From positions 133,731 to 197,730 of the forward strand of contig DKGG01000039.1 in assembly GCA_002453155.1 (NCBI GenBank): a DNA stretch of 64,000 bases, given 5' to 3'. The translations under genes were made by a program, and so were the position numbers. Source of the stretch: Bdellovibrionaceae bacterium UBA6776 (GTDB lineage Bacteria; Bdellovibrionota; Bdellovibrionia; Bdellovibrionales; UBA1609). The notes under the pieces were generated by a model, which did not search any database, had not been told where the DNA came from, and saw only the letters and a list, made by a program, of their open reading frames with translations. Positions 1 to 9,206 of this stretch are shown in pieces. The first letter of the stretch is position 1. The number at the start of each line of letters is the position of its first letter.

Positions 1-392
1 CGAGGATGTCTTCGTGCGAAGGTGTGCTGAGCCCACTGGGATGGGTGTGAACCAAAACAATTCCGGTGGCATTCACAGACAGGGCATATCTGAAAATATC
101 CCGCGGATGAATCAAGCAGTGATCTACGGTGCCCCGAAACAAACATTTTTGTTGAATCAGATCCAGGTGGCTGGTCATTGCAAGGACCCAAAATTCTTCC
201 TGCTCAAAACTCACATGGGGCAAAAGGTGATGGTAAATGCTATCGGGAGATGAAAGGTTTTTCATTTTAAAGTGTTTCTGCAAAAGAAACGGACACTCTC
301 GAACACTTCCTGGGCCTTTTGAGTGAAATTGCAGTCCGTGCCGCGGAGCTAATTGCCCTTTCCAAATAAAGCCATTTAAACTTGGGATTCAT
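1..392 (-). CDS. radC: RadC-like JAB-domain protein, C-terminus cut by the window edge
   Basis: The minus strand reads open from an ATG at 392 to the window edge, about 130 residues, so the C-terminus is missing. The encoded protein carries the RadC/JAB metalloprotease signature: IHPRDIFRYAL, then the JAMM motif HTHPSG followed by S-x-x-D in PSHED near residue 125. RadC proteins (UPF0758) are linked by name to DNA repair, but their biochemical role is unsettled. An in-frame stop lies just upstream of the ATG, so this start or the internal ATG at 265 is right. The N-terminus is short and lacks the helix-hairpin-helix part of long RadC proteins. It is divergent from the LpoB-like gene, with only 36 bp between them. 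Confidence 0.85.
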
Positions 393-428
393 CTGGGCTT
401 AAAGGCCTAAAACTGGAGGTTAATAGAA

Positions 429-1028
429 ATGCGTTTGATCGTTTTGGCTTTTTCTCTACTTTCGATGTTGGCACTTACATCCTGTGGACCCCGAGCTTTC
501 GTAAAGGGTGAATATGATGAGGATGTGGAAAGCACAAACCTTCTGAATGACAAGTGGTCCGAGACCGACATGCAAAAGGCTGTAAAGGATTTGGTGGCCA
601 GTGCTGTTTCTCATCCCGCGATCAACGGTGCAAAACGACCTCCTATTGTCATGGTGACTCGATTGCAAAACGAAACCAACGAACACATCGACACTCAAAG
701 CATCACGGACATGTTCCAAGTGGAGTTGATGAACACTGGAAAAGTGGTGTTTGTGGATAAAGCCGCTCGTGAGGACATCGCTGAAGAGTACGAATACCAA
801 GGATCAGGAATGGTTTCTCGTGAAACCCAAAAAGGAAAAGGTGGCCAGGTGGGTGCCGATTTCATTATGAATGGTCGCATCAGCACCAACGTTCAAGAAG
901 TGGGAAGTGACAAAACGGTTTATTACAAAATCACAATGAATTTGACCAACCTGAAGACAGGTTTAAAAGTTTGGACCGGTCACAAGCAAATGCGCAAGGT
1001 GTTCAAAAAACGCCGTGTGGGCTTGTAG
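429..1028 (+). CDS. LpoB-like penicillin-binding protein activator lipoprotein
   Basis: 199 residues. The N-terminus is a lipoprotein signal with lipobox LTSC (Cys19). The rest matches the LpoB/YcfM family: a stretch with VMVTRLQNET, then a mixed alpha/beta domain with GADFIMNGRIS and a C-terminal VWTGHKQMRK. Family members are outer-membrane lipoproteins that stimulate class A penicillin-binding proteins in peptidoglycan synthesis. The ATG has a clear GGAGG ribosome site 9 bp upstream. Only 22 bp separate it from the next lipoprotein gene, so the two are probably cotranscribed. Whether it really contacts a PBP is inferred from family membership only. Confidence 0.8.
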   Translation: MRLIVLAFSLLSMLALTSCGPRAFVKGEYDEDVESTNLLNDKWSETDMQKAVKDLVASAVSHPAINGAKRPPIVMVTRLQNETNEHIDTQSITDMFQVELMNTGKVVFVDKAAREDIAEEYEYQGSGMVSRETQKGKGGQVGADFIMNGRISTNVQEVGSDKTVYYKITMNLTNLKTGLKVWTGHKQMRKVFKKRRVGL

Positions 1029-1050
1029 GTCCAACTGAGAAATTCCTTCT

Positions 1051-2286
1051 ATGAAAGTTCGAATTTTTAAAAGAGGAATTGTTGCTGCAATTCTCATTTC
1101 GGTGGCTGGCTGCGCCAGCTACCAAGGTGGAATTCGAGGCTTTCACAATCAATTGAGAGGGGGCCATCCACTCAAAGCTGCAGAAATGATCGAGAAAAAA
1201 GCTCTCGAAAGCAGTGATGATCAAGTGGTTTATCTTTTTGAGTATGGAACAGCCCTTCAGTCCGCTGGGGACTTTAAAAAGAGCAACGAAGCCTTTTTGA
1301 AAGCAGAAGAACTCACGGACATTAAAGACTATCACTCCTTGAGTCGCATCACCGGATCTCTTTTGTTGAACGAAGGTATGGTTCAGTACAAAGGAGAAGA
1401 TTACGAGAAGGTTTTAATCAATGCGATGCTTGCGATCAATTTTCTTGCCATGGGAAAACTGGAAGATGCGCAGGTTGAAACTCGAAAGTTGAATTCAAAG
1501 CTTTATAAGTACCGTTACGAAGCAAAGCGAAACTACGAACAAAATCCTTTTGCGTTTTATCTTTCTGGGATGATTTGGGAAGAGAACAAAAACTGGGACA
1601 GCGCCTACATCGATTTCAAACGGGCTTACGATTTAAATCCCAATTTTGAATACATCAAAGAAGACCTCATTCGCTCTGCAGACCGTGCTCGCCGCCGAGA
1701 AGATTTGTCCAAATGGAAGAAAGCTTTTCCAAAAGCCGTGGCCTCAGCCCATATGAAAAAGAATGAAGGGGAAGTGGTTCTTATCTATGCTCAGGGTTGG
1801 GCGCCCGAAAAGAGACCTCATCCCAACTTTGCTCGAATTCCCAAACTTTACCGAGTGCCTGCGCAAACCCAGTCCGCCCAATTGGTGGTTCAGGGTGGAG
1901 CCAAAGAACAGACCGAACAGGTTTACTCTGTCAGCGATGTTGCCATCAAAACTTTGGATGATGCCTACGCGCCCTTGATCGCGAAGCGGGTGGCGGGTCT
2001 TGTGGCCAAAGAGGTGGTCGCGGACCAGATCCGCCAAAAGAATCAAGCGCTAGGTGATTTGGCTTGGTTGGCTATGCAGATTGCAGACCGTGCAGATTTG
2101 CGGCAGTGGTCGTCCTTGCCGGCCAGTTTTCAGGTGGCCCGCGTAAGACTCAAAGAAGGGGAATACAAGGTCAAGGCCGCGGGTTTAAACGGATTGGGGC
2201 GTGAAACCGGCGAAGAGTCCGAATGGAAAGATGTGAAGGTCAAAAAGGGAAAGAGAACCTTTATTTTTTGGCGTTCCTACTTGTAA
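1051..2286 (+). CDS. COG3014-type lipoprotein with TPR-like helices
   Basis: 411 residues with a lipobox VAGC (Cys21). Residues about 40-210 are helical and repeat-like: an FEYGTALQSAGDFKKSNEAF segment and DSAYIDFKRAYDLNP look like TPR units. The C-terminal half is rich in beta strands and ends in an aromatic WRSYL. The overall layout resembles the COG3014 lipoproteins that accompany LpoB-like genes in many Proteobacteria. It directly follows the LpoB-like gene and is closed by a strong terminator. No catalytic motif is visible. A role as periplasmic or outer-membrane scaffold is inference. Confidence 0.7.
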   Translation: MKVRIFKRGIVAAILISVAGCASYQGGIRGFHNQLRGGHPLKAAEMIEKKALESSDDQVVYLFEYGTALQSAGDFKKSNEAFLKAEELTDIKDYHSLSRITGSLLLNEGMVQYKGEDYEKVLINAMLAINFLAMGKLEDAQVETRKLNSKLYKYRYEAKRNYEQNPFAFYLSGMIWEENKNWDSAYIDFKRAYDLNPNFEYIKEDLIRSADRARRREDLSKWKKAFPKAVASAHMKKNEGEVVLIYAQGWAPEKRPHPNFARIPKLYRVPAQTQSAQLVVQGGAKEQTEQVYSVSDVAIKTLDDAYAPLIAKRVAGLVAKEVVADQIRQKNQALGDLAWLAMQIADRADLRQWSSLPASFQVARVRLKEGEYKVKAAGLNGLGRETGEESEWKDVKVKKGKRTFIFWRSYL

Positions 2287-2313
2287 TTCGACGTGAATCT
2301 TAAAAATTAGGCA

Positions 2314-2347
2314 CAAAAAAAGCGAGATCGAAATCTCGCTTTTTTTT
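2314..2347. terminator. Bidirectional intrinsic terminator
   Basis: Perfect 8-bp stem AGCGAGAT/ATCTCGCT with a CGAA tetraloop (2321-2340), preceded by seven A and followed by eight T. It lies between two convergent genes and can end transcription from both sides. Confidence 0.92.
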
Positions 2348-2367
2348 ATCTGCATTTGAGATCGGGA

Positions 2368-2904
2368 TTAACCGTTCAAACTTTTATTGGAGTTTGGTAG
2401 GTCGGGCAAATCGTTGGTTGAACTTTGCTCTTCAAAGTTTTTTGCAGCGTTTGCAACGTTTGCAGCAGAAGCCACACGATCATCCAAGGTCTTTTTCACG
2501 TCATCGTAAGAAGCTTTGTTTGCCAATTCGGCTTGCTTCGCGGACTCCGCCTGAGCTTGAGCCTGTTTTTCTGCGTAGTCTTGAGGAAAAGCGCCAAGTT
2601 TTGCCAAGAAGCTAGAGATGCTTCCGTTTCCGTTTTGAATGATTTCTCTCAAAGTGAACAATGGAGCGTATTGAGAAGCTTTTTTCTCTGCTTCAAAAAT
2701 GATTTGAGTCAAAGTTGCTGCAGTGATGTCGTTTTTCGTTTTGTTATCGATAACCATTACGTCTTCGCTGGAGCGAATCATTTTTGCGATATCGTCGAGT
2801 GTGACGTAGCAGCTTTGTTGAGTGTCATAGAGTTTACGGTTTTGGTATCTTTTGATGATCTTTGTTCTCATAGTTGGCTTAGCCCCCATCACATCTTGAT
2901 TCAC
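2368..2904 (-). CDS. PhaR-like polyhydroxyalkanoate regulator
   Basis: 178 residues. After a short leader the protein has the highly conserved PhaR N-terminal DNA/PHB-binding domain: KIIKRYQNRKLYDT, followed by YVTLDDIAKMI and a region TLTQIIFEAE (about residues 14-80). In PHA-storing bacteria such proteins bind PHA granules and repress phasin genes. The C-terminal half is Ala/Gln-rich and predicted coiled-coil or disordered, as in the family. The start is a GTG with GGGAGG six bases upstream. No PHA synthase or phasin gene is in this window, so the target genes are unknown. In Bdellovibrio-like genomes homologues occur without an obvious PHA operon. Confidence 0.82.
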   Translation of the reverse strand: MNQDVMGAKPTMRTKIIKRYQNRKLYDTQQSCYVTLDDIAKMIRSSEDVMVIDNKTKNDITAATLTQIIFEAEKKASQYAPLFTLREIIQNGNGSISSFLAKLGAFPQDYAEKQAQAQAESAKQAELANKASYDDVKKTLDDRVASAANVANAAKNFEEQSSTNDLPDLPNSNKSLNG

Positions 2905-3337
2905 CGAATGCCTCCCTTTGGAATGCGCATTTATTGAGCGTCATGGATTAAAAATTTCATCTTTGACGCATTCGACACAATTTCTTCATATGGTGCGTCG
3001 ATCCCCAAATTTGCGGCCACCTTATGGGGAGCGCCACAGCTTGTCAAGCGTCTGAACTGCTCGAGAAGTACAAAAAAATCCATATTTTACGCGACTCAGC
3101 ATGACTCACCTCTAGGACCTGCAAACGACCCATTTCGGTTAGAAATCCGCCAAAACTTTTCCTTAAAAAATGACTCAATTTGAAAATCTAGACGTGCATC
3201 CAGCTAACTTTAAGTCTTTGAAAATACATCGATATTATTAAATTTTTTAGAACGACCTCCAGAGGGCGGTTTTGGAAGGTCCGGATTCCTTGAGAGTGGC
3301 TTTAGAGCCCTTCGGATTGTTCCGAATTCTCAAAGTG
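2905..3337. other. Intergenic region between divergent genes, no gene seen
   Basis: 433 bp between the PhaR-like gene (leftward) and the TPR lipoprotein gene (rightward). It must hold both promoters. A TATTAT at 3233-3238 could be a -10 box for the rightward gene, but no convincing -35 accompanies it. I see no RNA gene, repeat or strong hairpin. Confidence 0.5.
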
Positions 3338-5197
3338 ATGAACAAACCATGTTTAAAAATCAATCCGTTGAGAGAATTGAAAATTTTCCAGAAGTTTAGA
3401 GGACTTGCCTTAGGTCTAGGATCTCTCATCGTGATGGGTTGTGCTCACACGGGTGCTCACAAAGATGAAAAACTGGTCCGGAATTCCATCCTGACAAACA
3501 TGGATCGGGCACCGCAATCTCTGGACCCGAAAATGGATGAAAGCCAGCTAAAGCAACAAGAGGCAGATGCTCATTTCACGTTGGGAGAGTCCTACTCTTT
3601 TCAGGGGGAACCCCTCAAGGCCATCGAAGAATTCAAGCAAACTCTTTTGAAGGATCCTGACTCTGTGGTGGTTCGCCTGCGGTTGGCTGGTGAGTATGTG
3701 CGTGCAGGATTGATGTCTGAAGGGATTGATGCGGCGGAATCTGCAGTCAAGATGGATCCAGACAACACCGAAGCTCGAATGCTTTTGGGAGGACTTTACA
3801 CGGGGACAAAGCTTTACGATTCGGCGGTTGAGCAGTTTGAAAGAGTCTATGAGTTGGATTCTTCCAATGAAGAGGCGGCCTTGTTTATCGGCGCGGTCTA
3901 TGCGGAAAAAGGTGACTTTGAAAAAGCGGACAATCATTTTTACCGCGTGTTGAAGGTTCCTGGATTCAAGTCGAAAGCGGAAGCCTACTATTACTTGGGG
4001 AAAATCAATCATGAGAAAGAAAATGGCAATCCTGAGGTGACCCTGAAGAATCTCAGAAAAGCCATCGCCCTGAAGCCGGAATATAAAGACGCTGTTATGG
4101 CTTTGGGTCAGATTCTCGTGGGAATGGACCGCGACAAAGAGGCGGAGAAAGTTCTTTTGAGTTTCCAAGATGAAAATGGTCCAGAGCCCAGCACTTCTCG
4201 GCTCTTGGCAAAAATCTATCTGAAAGCCAAAGATTTTCCAAAGGCTTCCGAACAATTGGCGATTCTGTCAAAGTTTGAAAAAGACAATATCAGCTTAAAG
4301 ATTCAAAGAGCTTTGATTCACATGGAGCTTCGCCAAAATGATGAGGCCATCGCGTTGCTGGAAGAGCTTTTGGAGCAAGCCCCCGAATTGGACAAAGCGC
4401 GATTCTACTTGGGTGCTCTTTACCTGGATAAAGAGCAAATGAAGAAATCCATCTTTCATTTGGAAAAGATCCCACCCGCTAGCACCTATTATACGGACGC
4501 TCGAGTTCAAATCTCTCAAATCTATAAAAACCAAGGGGATTTGGGTCGCGCTCAAAAGAATTTGGAAGAGGGAATTAAAAACAGACCGGATCTTCCAGAA
4601 TTTGTAGGAGCCTTGGCCATCATCTATGACACTCAAAAAGATTATAAAAAGGCCGAAGACCTATTGAAGAAATCTTTGCCCTTGTTTCCGGAAAGCGCCC
4701 AGTTGAGATTTTACTTGGGATCGGTCAGTGATCGATTGGGAAAAACAGAAGATTCTATACAAGCTTTTAAAGATGCCTTAGAGGTGGATCCCGATCATGT
4801 TCAGTCTTTGAATTACCTGGCGTATACTTATGCGGAGCTAGGAAAAAATTTGGAAGAAGCTATGGACATGGCGGAAAAAGCCCTTCGCTTGGCGCCCAGT
4901 GATCCTTTTATTCTAGACACGGTGGGATGGATTCACTTTCGCAGAGGCGAGTACAAAGAGGCGCAGGAATTTATTGAAGCGGCATATCGTCAAAAGCCGG
5001 ATGAGTCCGTGATCGTGGAACATTTGGGTGATGTTTATGTGAAAACAGAAAGTTGGAGTCGAGCGGAAGCGATGTACCGTCAGGCTCAACTCCTTGAATC
5101 CGACGCAAAAAAATCCAAAGAGATTCAGGATAAGATTGCGGCCATCAAAAATCAGTTGCAGCCTGAAGGTCGATTGCCCGCATCCCTCCCAGAGTAA
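3338..5197 (+). CDS. Large TPR-repeat lipoprotein
   Basis: About 619 residues from the ATG at 3338. This start gives a basic N-terminus, a hydrophobic segment and a lipobox VMGC; an upstream in-frame TTG at 3272 would bury this signal. The mature part is almost entirely tetratricopeptide repeats, about 14 units with the usual A-x-x-x-L-G-x-x-Y spacing, for example TLGESYSFQGEPLKAIEEF and YLAYTYAELGKNLEEAMDMA. Such proteins are scaffolds for protein complexes at the outer membrane. It is followed after 44 bp by a LolB-like lipoprotein gene on the same strand, which hints at a shared envelope function. No enzyme motif is present and the partner is unknown. Confidence 0.8.
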   Translation: MNKPCLKINPLRELKIFQKFRGLALGLGSLIVMGCAHTGAHKDEKLVRNSILTNMDRAPQSLDPKMDESQLKQQEADAHFTLGESYSFQGEPLKAIEEFKQTLLKDPDSVVVRLRLAGEYVRAGLMSEGIDAAESAVKMDPDNTEARMLLGGLYTGTKLYDSAVEQFERVYELDSSNEEAALFIGAVYAEKGDFEKADNHFYRVLKVPGFKSKAEAYYYLGKINHEKENGNPEVTLKNLRKAIALKPEYKDAVMALGQILVGMDRDKEAEKVLLSFQDENGPEPSTSRLLAKIYLKAKDFPKASEQLAILSKFEKDNISLKIQRALIHMELRQNDEAIALLEELLEQAPELDKARFYLGALYLDKEQMKKSIFHLEKIPPASTYYTDARVQISQIYKNQGDLGRAQKNLEEGIKNRPDLPEFVGALAIIYDTQKDYKKAEDLLKKSLPLFPESAQLRFYLGSVSDRLGKTEDSIQAFKDALEVDPDHVQSLNYLAYTYAELGKNLEEAMDMAEKALRLAPSDPFILDTVGWIHFRRGEYKEAQEFIEAAYRQKPDESVIVEHLGDVYVKTESWSRAEAMYRQAQLLESDAKKSKEIQDKIAAIKNQLQPEGRLPASLPE

Positions 5198-5241
5198 GAT
5201 TCCCCCTTTGACATCTTTGATGATCCCTTTAAAATCGGGGT

Positions 5242-5865
5242 ATGAAAACATCATTGAAAGCTTTTCTTCTATTCGTCGGAATCTCATTTGTACTTTCCGG
5301 ATGTCAAACGGCTTTGAAATCCTCTCAAAAATCTGGAGAAGGAAACTTTCGAGCAAGAGCTCTTATTAAAGATAAGAAAAAAGCAAAATCCTTTATCGTG
5401 AATTTAAATTTCAACATAAAGCAGGAAAAGGTCATTCGATTGGATGTGACTTCGCCCCTGAACCAACACCTCGCAAGTTTTTTGATCACTCCCAAAGAAC
5501 TCAGTTACTACTTGGTTCGCGACAAGATCTATTACAAAGGAAAGGTGACGGCGCGTCCCTTTTCTCAGTTTATGGCGGTGCCCATGGAGCCATGGTGGCT
5601 GGAGAATCTCTTGTTTCGGAAAGCCTTCACGCAAAAAGACTGGAGTTGCACCGAAGACAAAAAAGGAGAACTGGCCAGTTGCATGAATCTTCGTGAAAAA
5701 ATCAACGTCACTTGGGAAATGGATGAAAATCGAAAGCTTGTCGTAAACCTGAATCATCCCAAGGGCGAAGTTCAGATGAACTTTCACCACATACAGCCTA
5801 AAGTCGAGGACGGTGCGGAACTGTCTCAATTAAAGATTCCACAGGGTTTTCGTCGAGCCCGATAA
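5242..5865 (+). CDS. LolB-like outer-membrane lipoprotein
   Basis: 207 residues with a lipobox LSGC (Cys21). The mature chain is a beta-rich half-barrel: FRARALIKDKKKAKSF, then repeated strands such as IRLDVTSPL and LSYYLVRDKIYYKGK. This is the pattern of the LolA/LolB fold, which binds lipoprotein acyl chains and delivers them to the outer membrane. Length agrees with LolB. Sequence similarity to LolB proper is weak, so DUF4292-type lipoproteins of the same fold are an alternative. It sits 44 bp behind the TPR lipoprotein gene. Confidence 0.55.
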   Translation: MKTSLKAFLLFVGISFVLSGCQTALKSSQKSGEGNFRARALIKDKKKAKSFIVNLNFNIKQEKVIRLDVTSPLNQHLASFLITPKELSYYLVRDKIYYKGKVTARPFSQFMAVPMEPWWLENLLFRKAFTQKDWSCTEDKKGELASCMNLREKINVTWEMDENRKLVVNLNHPKGEVQMNFHHIQPKVEDGAELSQLKIPQGFRRAR

Positions 5866-6027
5866 ATCTTTTTTATAGTATATCTAAATTTATACTCACC
5901 TTTTATCTAGTTTTTTGCTCCTAAAAAATCAGGCGTCTCATTAACCTTTGGTCCATTGCTGATTGTCTAGGTTTTAGTCATACTGGAGATGGTGATCAGA
6001 GAAGATCGCTGTAAAAGGGGGAGTCTC

Positions 6028-8100
6028 ATGTCAGCAACATTTAAGGAACTTATTGGAAGTCTTCAAAATTCTGAAAATTTTAAGGACTACACATGGACGG
6101 GCTCCTTTGATGATTACCTAGCTTTGGTTCGAGAGAATCCAAAGATCACTCGAAACGCGTATCAAAGAATGTATGACATGATTATGAGCAAAGGCTCCAA
6201 TGAATATGTCGATGTTAAAAAGCAGATGGTTCATTACAAATTCTTCGATGATCCAGACAATGATGGAAAAGATGCGGTGTTTGGAGCGGACATCCCTTTG
6301 ATGAAGCTTGTGAATGTTTTGCGCTCAGCTGCTCTGGGATATGGAACTGAAAAACGGGTGATTCTTCTTCACGGTCCTGTGGGAAGTGCAAAAAGTACGA
6401 TCTGTCGTTTGTTGAAACAAGGTCTTGAGAGATATTCAAAAGCGGATGAGGGCGCAATTTACACCTTTGATTGGGTGGATGAAGCGGGAGATTGTGAAGA
6501 AATTTTTGGAAAAGGCGTCAAGGTCTTTCCAAGTCCAATGCACGAAGAGCCCTTGCTTTTGATTCCGGAGCAACTTCGCCAAGGAGTCATGGATGAATTG
6601 AACCGAGGTGCAAAGGGAGAGTTCCGAATCAACATTTCCGGAGAGCTCTGTCCTCCTTCTCGGTATTTCTTTAGAGCGCTTATGGAAAAATACCATGGAG
6701 ACATCAACAAGGTTTTTAACCATGTGCGCGTAAAACGATTTGTACTTTCGGAAGCGGATCGCATCGGAATTGGAACTTTTCAACCCAAAGATGAGAAGAA
6801 CCAGGATTCGACGGAACTCACCGGAGATTTGAACTACCGAAAGATTGCCGAATATGGATCGGACTCGGATCCTCGCGCATTTAACTTCGATGGAGAGTTT
6901 AACGTAGCCAATCGAGGAATGATTGAATTCGTCGAGGTTTTGAAACTGGATGTGGCTTTCTTGTACGATCTTCTTGGTGCCTCTCAGGAGCACCGAGTGA
7001 AGCCCAAAAAGTTTGCGCAAACTCATATTGATGAAGTGATCATCGGCCATACCAACGAGCCCGAGTACCGAAAGCTTCAAGACAACGAGTTTATGGAAGC
7101 TCTTCGTGACCGTACTGTCAAAATCGATATCCCGTATATCACCAAGTTGAAAGATGAAACTCAGATTTATAAGAAGGATTTTAACAGTCGCATCCTTCGT
7201 GGCGTGAGCATTGCTCCTCACACCATCGAAATGGCGGGAATGTGGGCGATCTTGACCCGATTGGAAAAACCTAAAAAGGCCAATTTGACCCGTCTTCAAA
7301 AGCTGAAGCTTTATGATGGCAAGACTTTGCCGAACTACACTGAAGACAATATTAAAGAGCTTCGCAAAGAAGCTCGTCGCGAAGGCTTGGACGGAATGTC
7401 TCCTCGTTACATTCAAGACAAAATTTCGAATTCAATCGTGATGGCTCAGCAGATGAACAAAGGTTCGGTGAATCCTTTTATGGTTCTCAACGAGCTTGAA
7501 AGTGGACTGAAACATCACTCTTTGTTGTCGAACGAGGATCAAAAGCAAGATTATCGAGAACTTTTAAGTGTGGTGAAGCAAGAATACGAAGAGATAATTA
7601 AGTCCGAAGTGCAAAGAGCCATTTCCGCAGATGAAAGTGCTCTTCAGCGATTGTGCGCAAATTATATTGATAACGTGAAGGCCTACACTCAAAAAGAGAA
7701 GGTTCGAAATCAATATACTGGATCTGACGAGGAACCAGATGAGCGTTTAATGAGATCTATCGAAGAGAAGATTGAAATTCCGGAGTCTCGAAAAGATGAT
7801 TTCCGCCGTGAAATTATGAACTACATCGGAGCTTTGGCCGTGGATGGACGCAAGTTTGATTATAAAACAAACGAACGCCTTCATAAGGCTCTGGAGCTGA
7901 AGCTTTTTGAGGATCAAAAAGATTCAATCAAGTTGACCAGTTTGGTTTCTTCGGTGGTGGACAAAGACACTCAAGAAAAGATCGACATCGTGAAAACTCG
8001 CCTCATTAAAGATTTTGGATACGATGAAATTTCCGCAACGGATGTTCTTCATTATGTGGCCAGTATCTTTGCCCGAGGAGACATCAAGGATAAGAAATAG
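6028..8100 (+). CDS. prkA: PrkA-family AAA+/serine protein kinase
   Basis: About 690 residues from the ATG at 6028, chosen because AGGGGGAG stands just upstream; an in-frame ATG at 5989 lacks this. The N-terminal AAA domain has a Walker [10 protein letters not shown] (about residue 117) and the family-specific region [18 protein letters not shown]. The C-terminal third is the PrkA kinase-like domain. In enteric bacteria its homologue YeaG acts in nutrient-stress responses; in Bacillus PrkA affects sporulation. The next two genes, DUF444 and SpoVR, are its constant partners, with gaps of 8 bp and an overlap, so this is one operon. Substrates are not known. Confidence 0.93.
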   Translation: MSATFKELIGSLQNSENFKDYTWTGSFDDYLALVRENPKITRNAYQRMYDMIMSKGSNEYVDVKKQMVHYKFFDDPDNDGKDAVFGADIPLMKLVNVLRSAALGYGTEKRVILLHGPVGSAKSTICRLLKQGLERYSKADEGAIYTFDWVDEAGDCEEIFGKGVKVFPSPMHEEPLLLIPEQLRQGVMDELNRGAKGEFRINISGELCPPSRYFFRALMEKYHGDINKVFNHVRVKRFVLSEADRIGIGTFQPKDEKNQDSTELTGDLNYRKIAEYGSDSDPRAFNFDGEFNVANRGMIEFVEVLKLDVAFLYDLLGASQEHRVKPKKFAQTHIDEVIIGHTNEPEYRKLQDNEFMEALRDRTVKIDIPYITKLKDETQIYKKDFNSRILRGVSIAPHTIEMAGMWAILTRLEKPKKANLTRLQKLKLYDGKTLPNYTEDNIKELRKEARREGLDGMSPRYIQDKISNSIVMAQQMNKGSVNPFMVLNELESGLKHHSLLSNEDQKQDYRELLSVVKQEYEEIIKSEVQRAISADESALQRLCANYIDNVKAYTQKEKVRNQYTGSDEEPDERLMRSIEEKIEIPESRKDDFRREIMNYIGALAVDGRKFDYKTNERLHKALELKLFEDQKDSIKLTSLVSSVVDKDTQEKIDIVKTRLIKDFGYDEISATDVLHYVASIFARGDIKDKK

Positions 8101-8108
8101 GGGAAAAA

Positions 8109-9206
8109 ATGGGGATTCGCGAGGACCACAATCGTTTTCGAGAAATTGTTAAAGGTCGCATTAAGAAGAATTTCAAAAAATATGTGACCCAAGGGGAAAT
8201 GATTGGCCGTCGTGAAAAGGAATTCGTAAAAATTCCGATTCCCTCCATTGATTTACCTCGCTTCAAATATGGTCCAAAGCAGTCTGGAGGCGTTGGCCAA
8301 GGCCAAGGTCAACCGGGCGATGCGGTGGATGGGGAACAGCAGCCAGGACAAGGTCAAGCGGGGGACAGCCCTGGAGAGCATGTTCTTGAAGCTGATGTGA
8401 CCATCGAAGAGCTTGCAGATATTTTAGGAGAACAGCTGGAACTTCCACGAATTGAACCTCGTGGGAATAAAAAAGTGGATTCCATTTCAAACAAATACAC
8501 GGGGCGCGCGCCTGTGGGTCCTGAGAACCTGAGACATTTTAAGTCTTCCTACAAAGAGGCATTGAAAAGAAGCATTGCCAGTGGAACCTATGATCCTTTG
8601 AATCCTATGGTGGTGCCAATTAAGCGGGACATGCGCTATCGAACCATTCGCAAGGTGACGAAGCCCATGGCCAATGCGGTGGTCATATATATGATGGATG
8701 TCTCGGGATCCATGGGAGAAGAGCAAAAAGAGATTGTTCGTCTAGAAAGTTTTTGGATCAATGCTTGGCTTCAGCGAAACTATAAAGGTCTTGAAACTCG
8801 ATTTATCATTCATGATGCTGCGGCAAAAGAGGTGGATGAGAAGACCTTCTTTTCTACCAGTGAGTCGGGCGGGACATTGATCAGTTCGGCTTACAAGCTT
8901 TGTCAGAAAATCATTGAGTCTGAATACAATCCGAACGAGTGGAACATTTATCCTTTTCATTTTTCAGACGGGGACAACTGGTCTGGAGAAGACACAAAAC
9001 TTTGCATTCAACTTTTAAAGGACTACTTCATCCCACGGGTGAATCAGTTCTCTTACGGTCAGGTGGAAAGTAAGTATGGAAGCGGTCAGTTTTTAAAAGA
9101 TCTGGAAAAATCTCTTCCCGGGGAAGAGTCTTTGGTCATCTCACGAATTGAGAACAAGGACAAAATTGTCGATTCCATCAAGGATTTCCTTGGAAAGGGA
9201 AGGTAA
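8109..9206 (+). CDS. DUF444 (YeaH/YhbH) von Willebrand A-like protein
   Basis: 365 residues. A basic N-terminus ([10 protein letters not shown]) leads to a low-complexity Gly/Gln-rich linker at about residues 56-90 (GQGQGQPGD repeats), then the DUF444 core. This contains a MIDAS-type metal site DVSGSMG near residue 198 and [10 protein letters not shown] further on. The family, YeaH in E. coli, always travels with PrkA and SpoVR, and the three genes overlap or nearly touch here. Its biochemical role is not known. The start is supported by AGGGG just upstream. The stop codon overlaps the start of spoVR. Confidence 0.9.
   Translation: MGIREDHNRFREIVKGRIKKNFKKYVTQGEMIGRREKEFVKIPIPSIDLPRFKYGPKQSGGVGQGQGQPGDAVDGEQQPGQGQAGDSPGEHVLEADVTIEELADILGEQLELPRIEPRGNKKVDSISNKYTGRAPVGPENLRHFKSSYKEALKRSIASGTYDPLNPMVVPIKRDMRYRTIRKVTKPMANAVVIYMMDVSGSMGEEQKEIVRLESFWINAWLQRNYKGLETRFIIHDAAAKEVDEKTFFSTSESGGTLISSAYKLCQKIIESEYNPNEWNIYPFHFSDGDNWSGEDTKLCIQLLKDYFIPRVNQFSYGQVESKYGSGQFLKDLEKSLPGEESLVISRIENKDKIVDSIKDFLGKGR

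Noticed and set aside
14..253. 79-codon frame on the plus strand
   Set aside because: It is the shadow of a much better minus-strand frame with a clear RadC/JAB motif.
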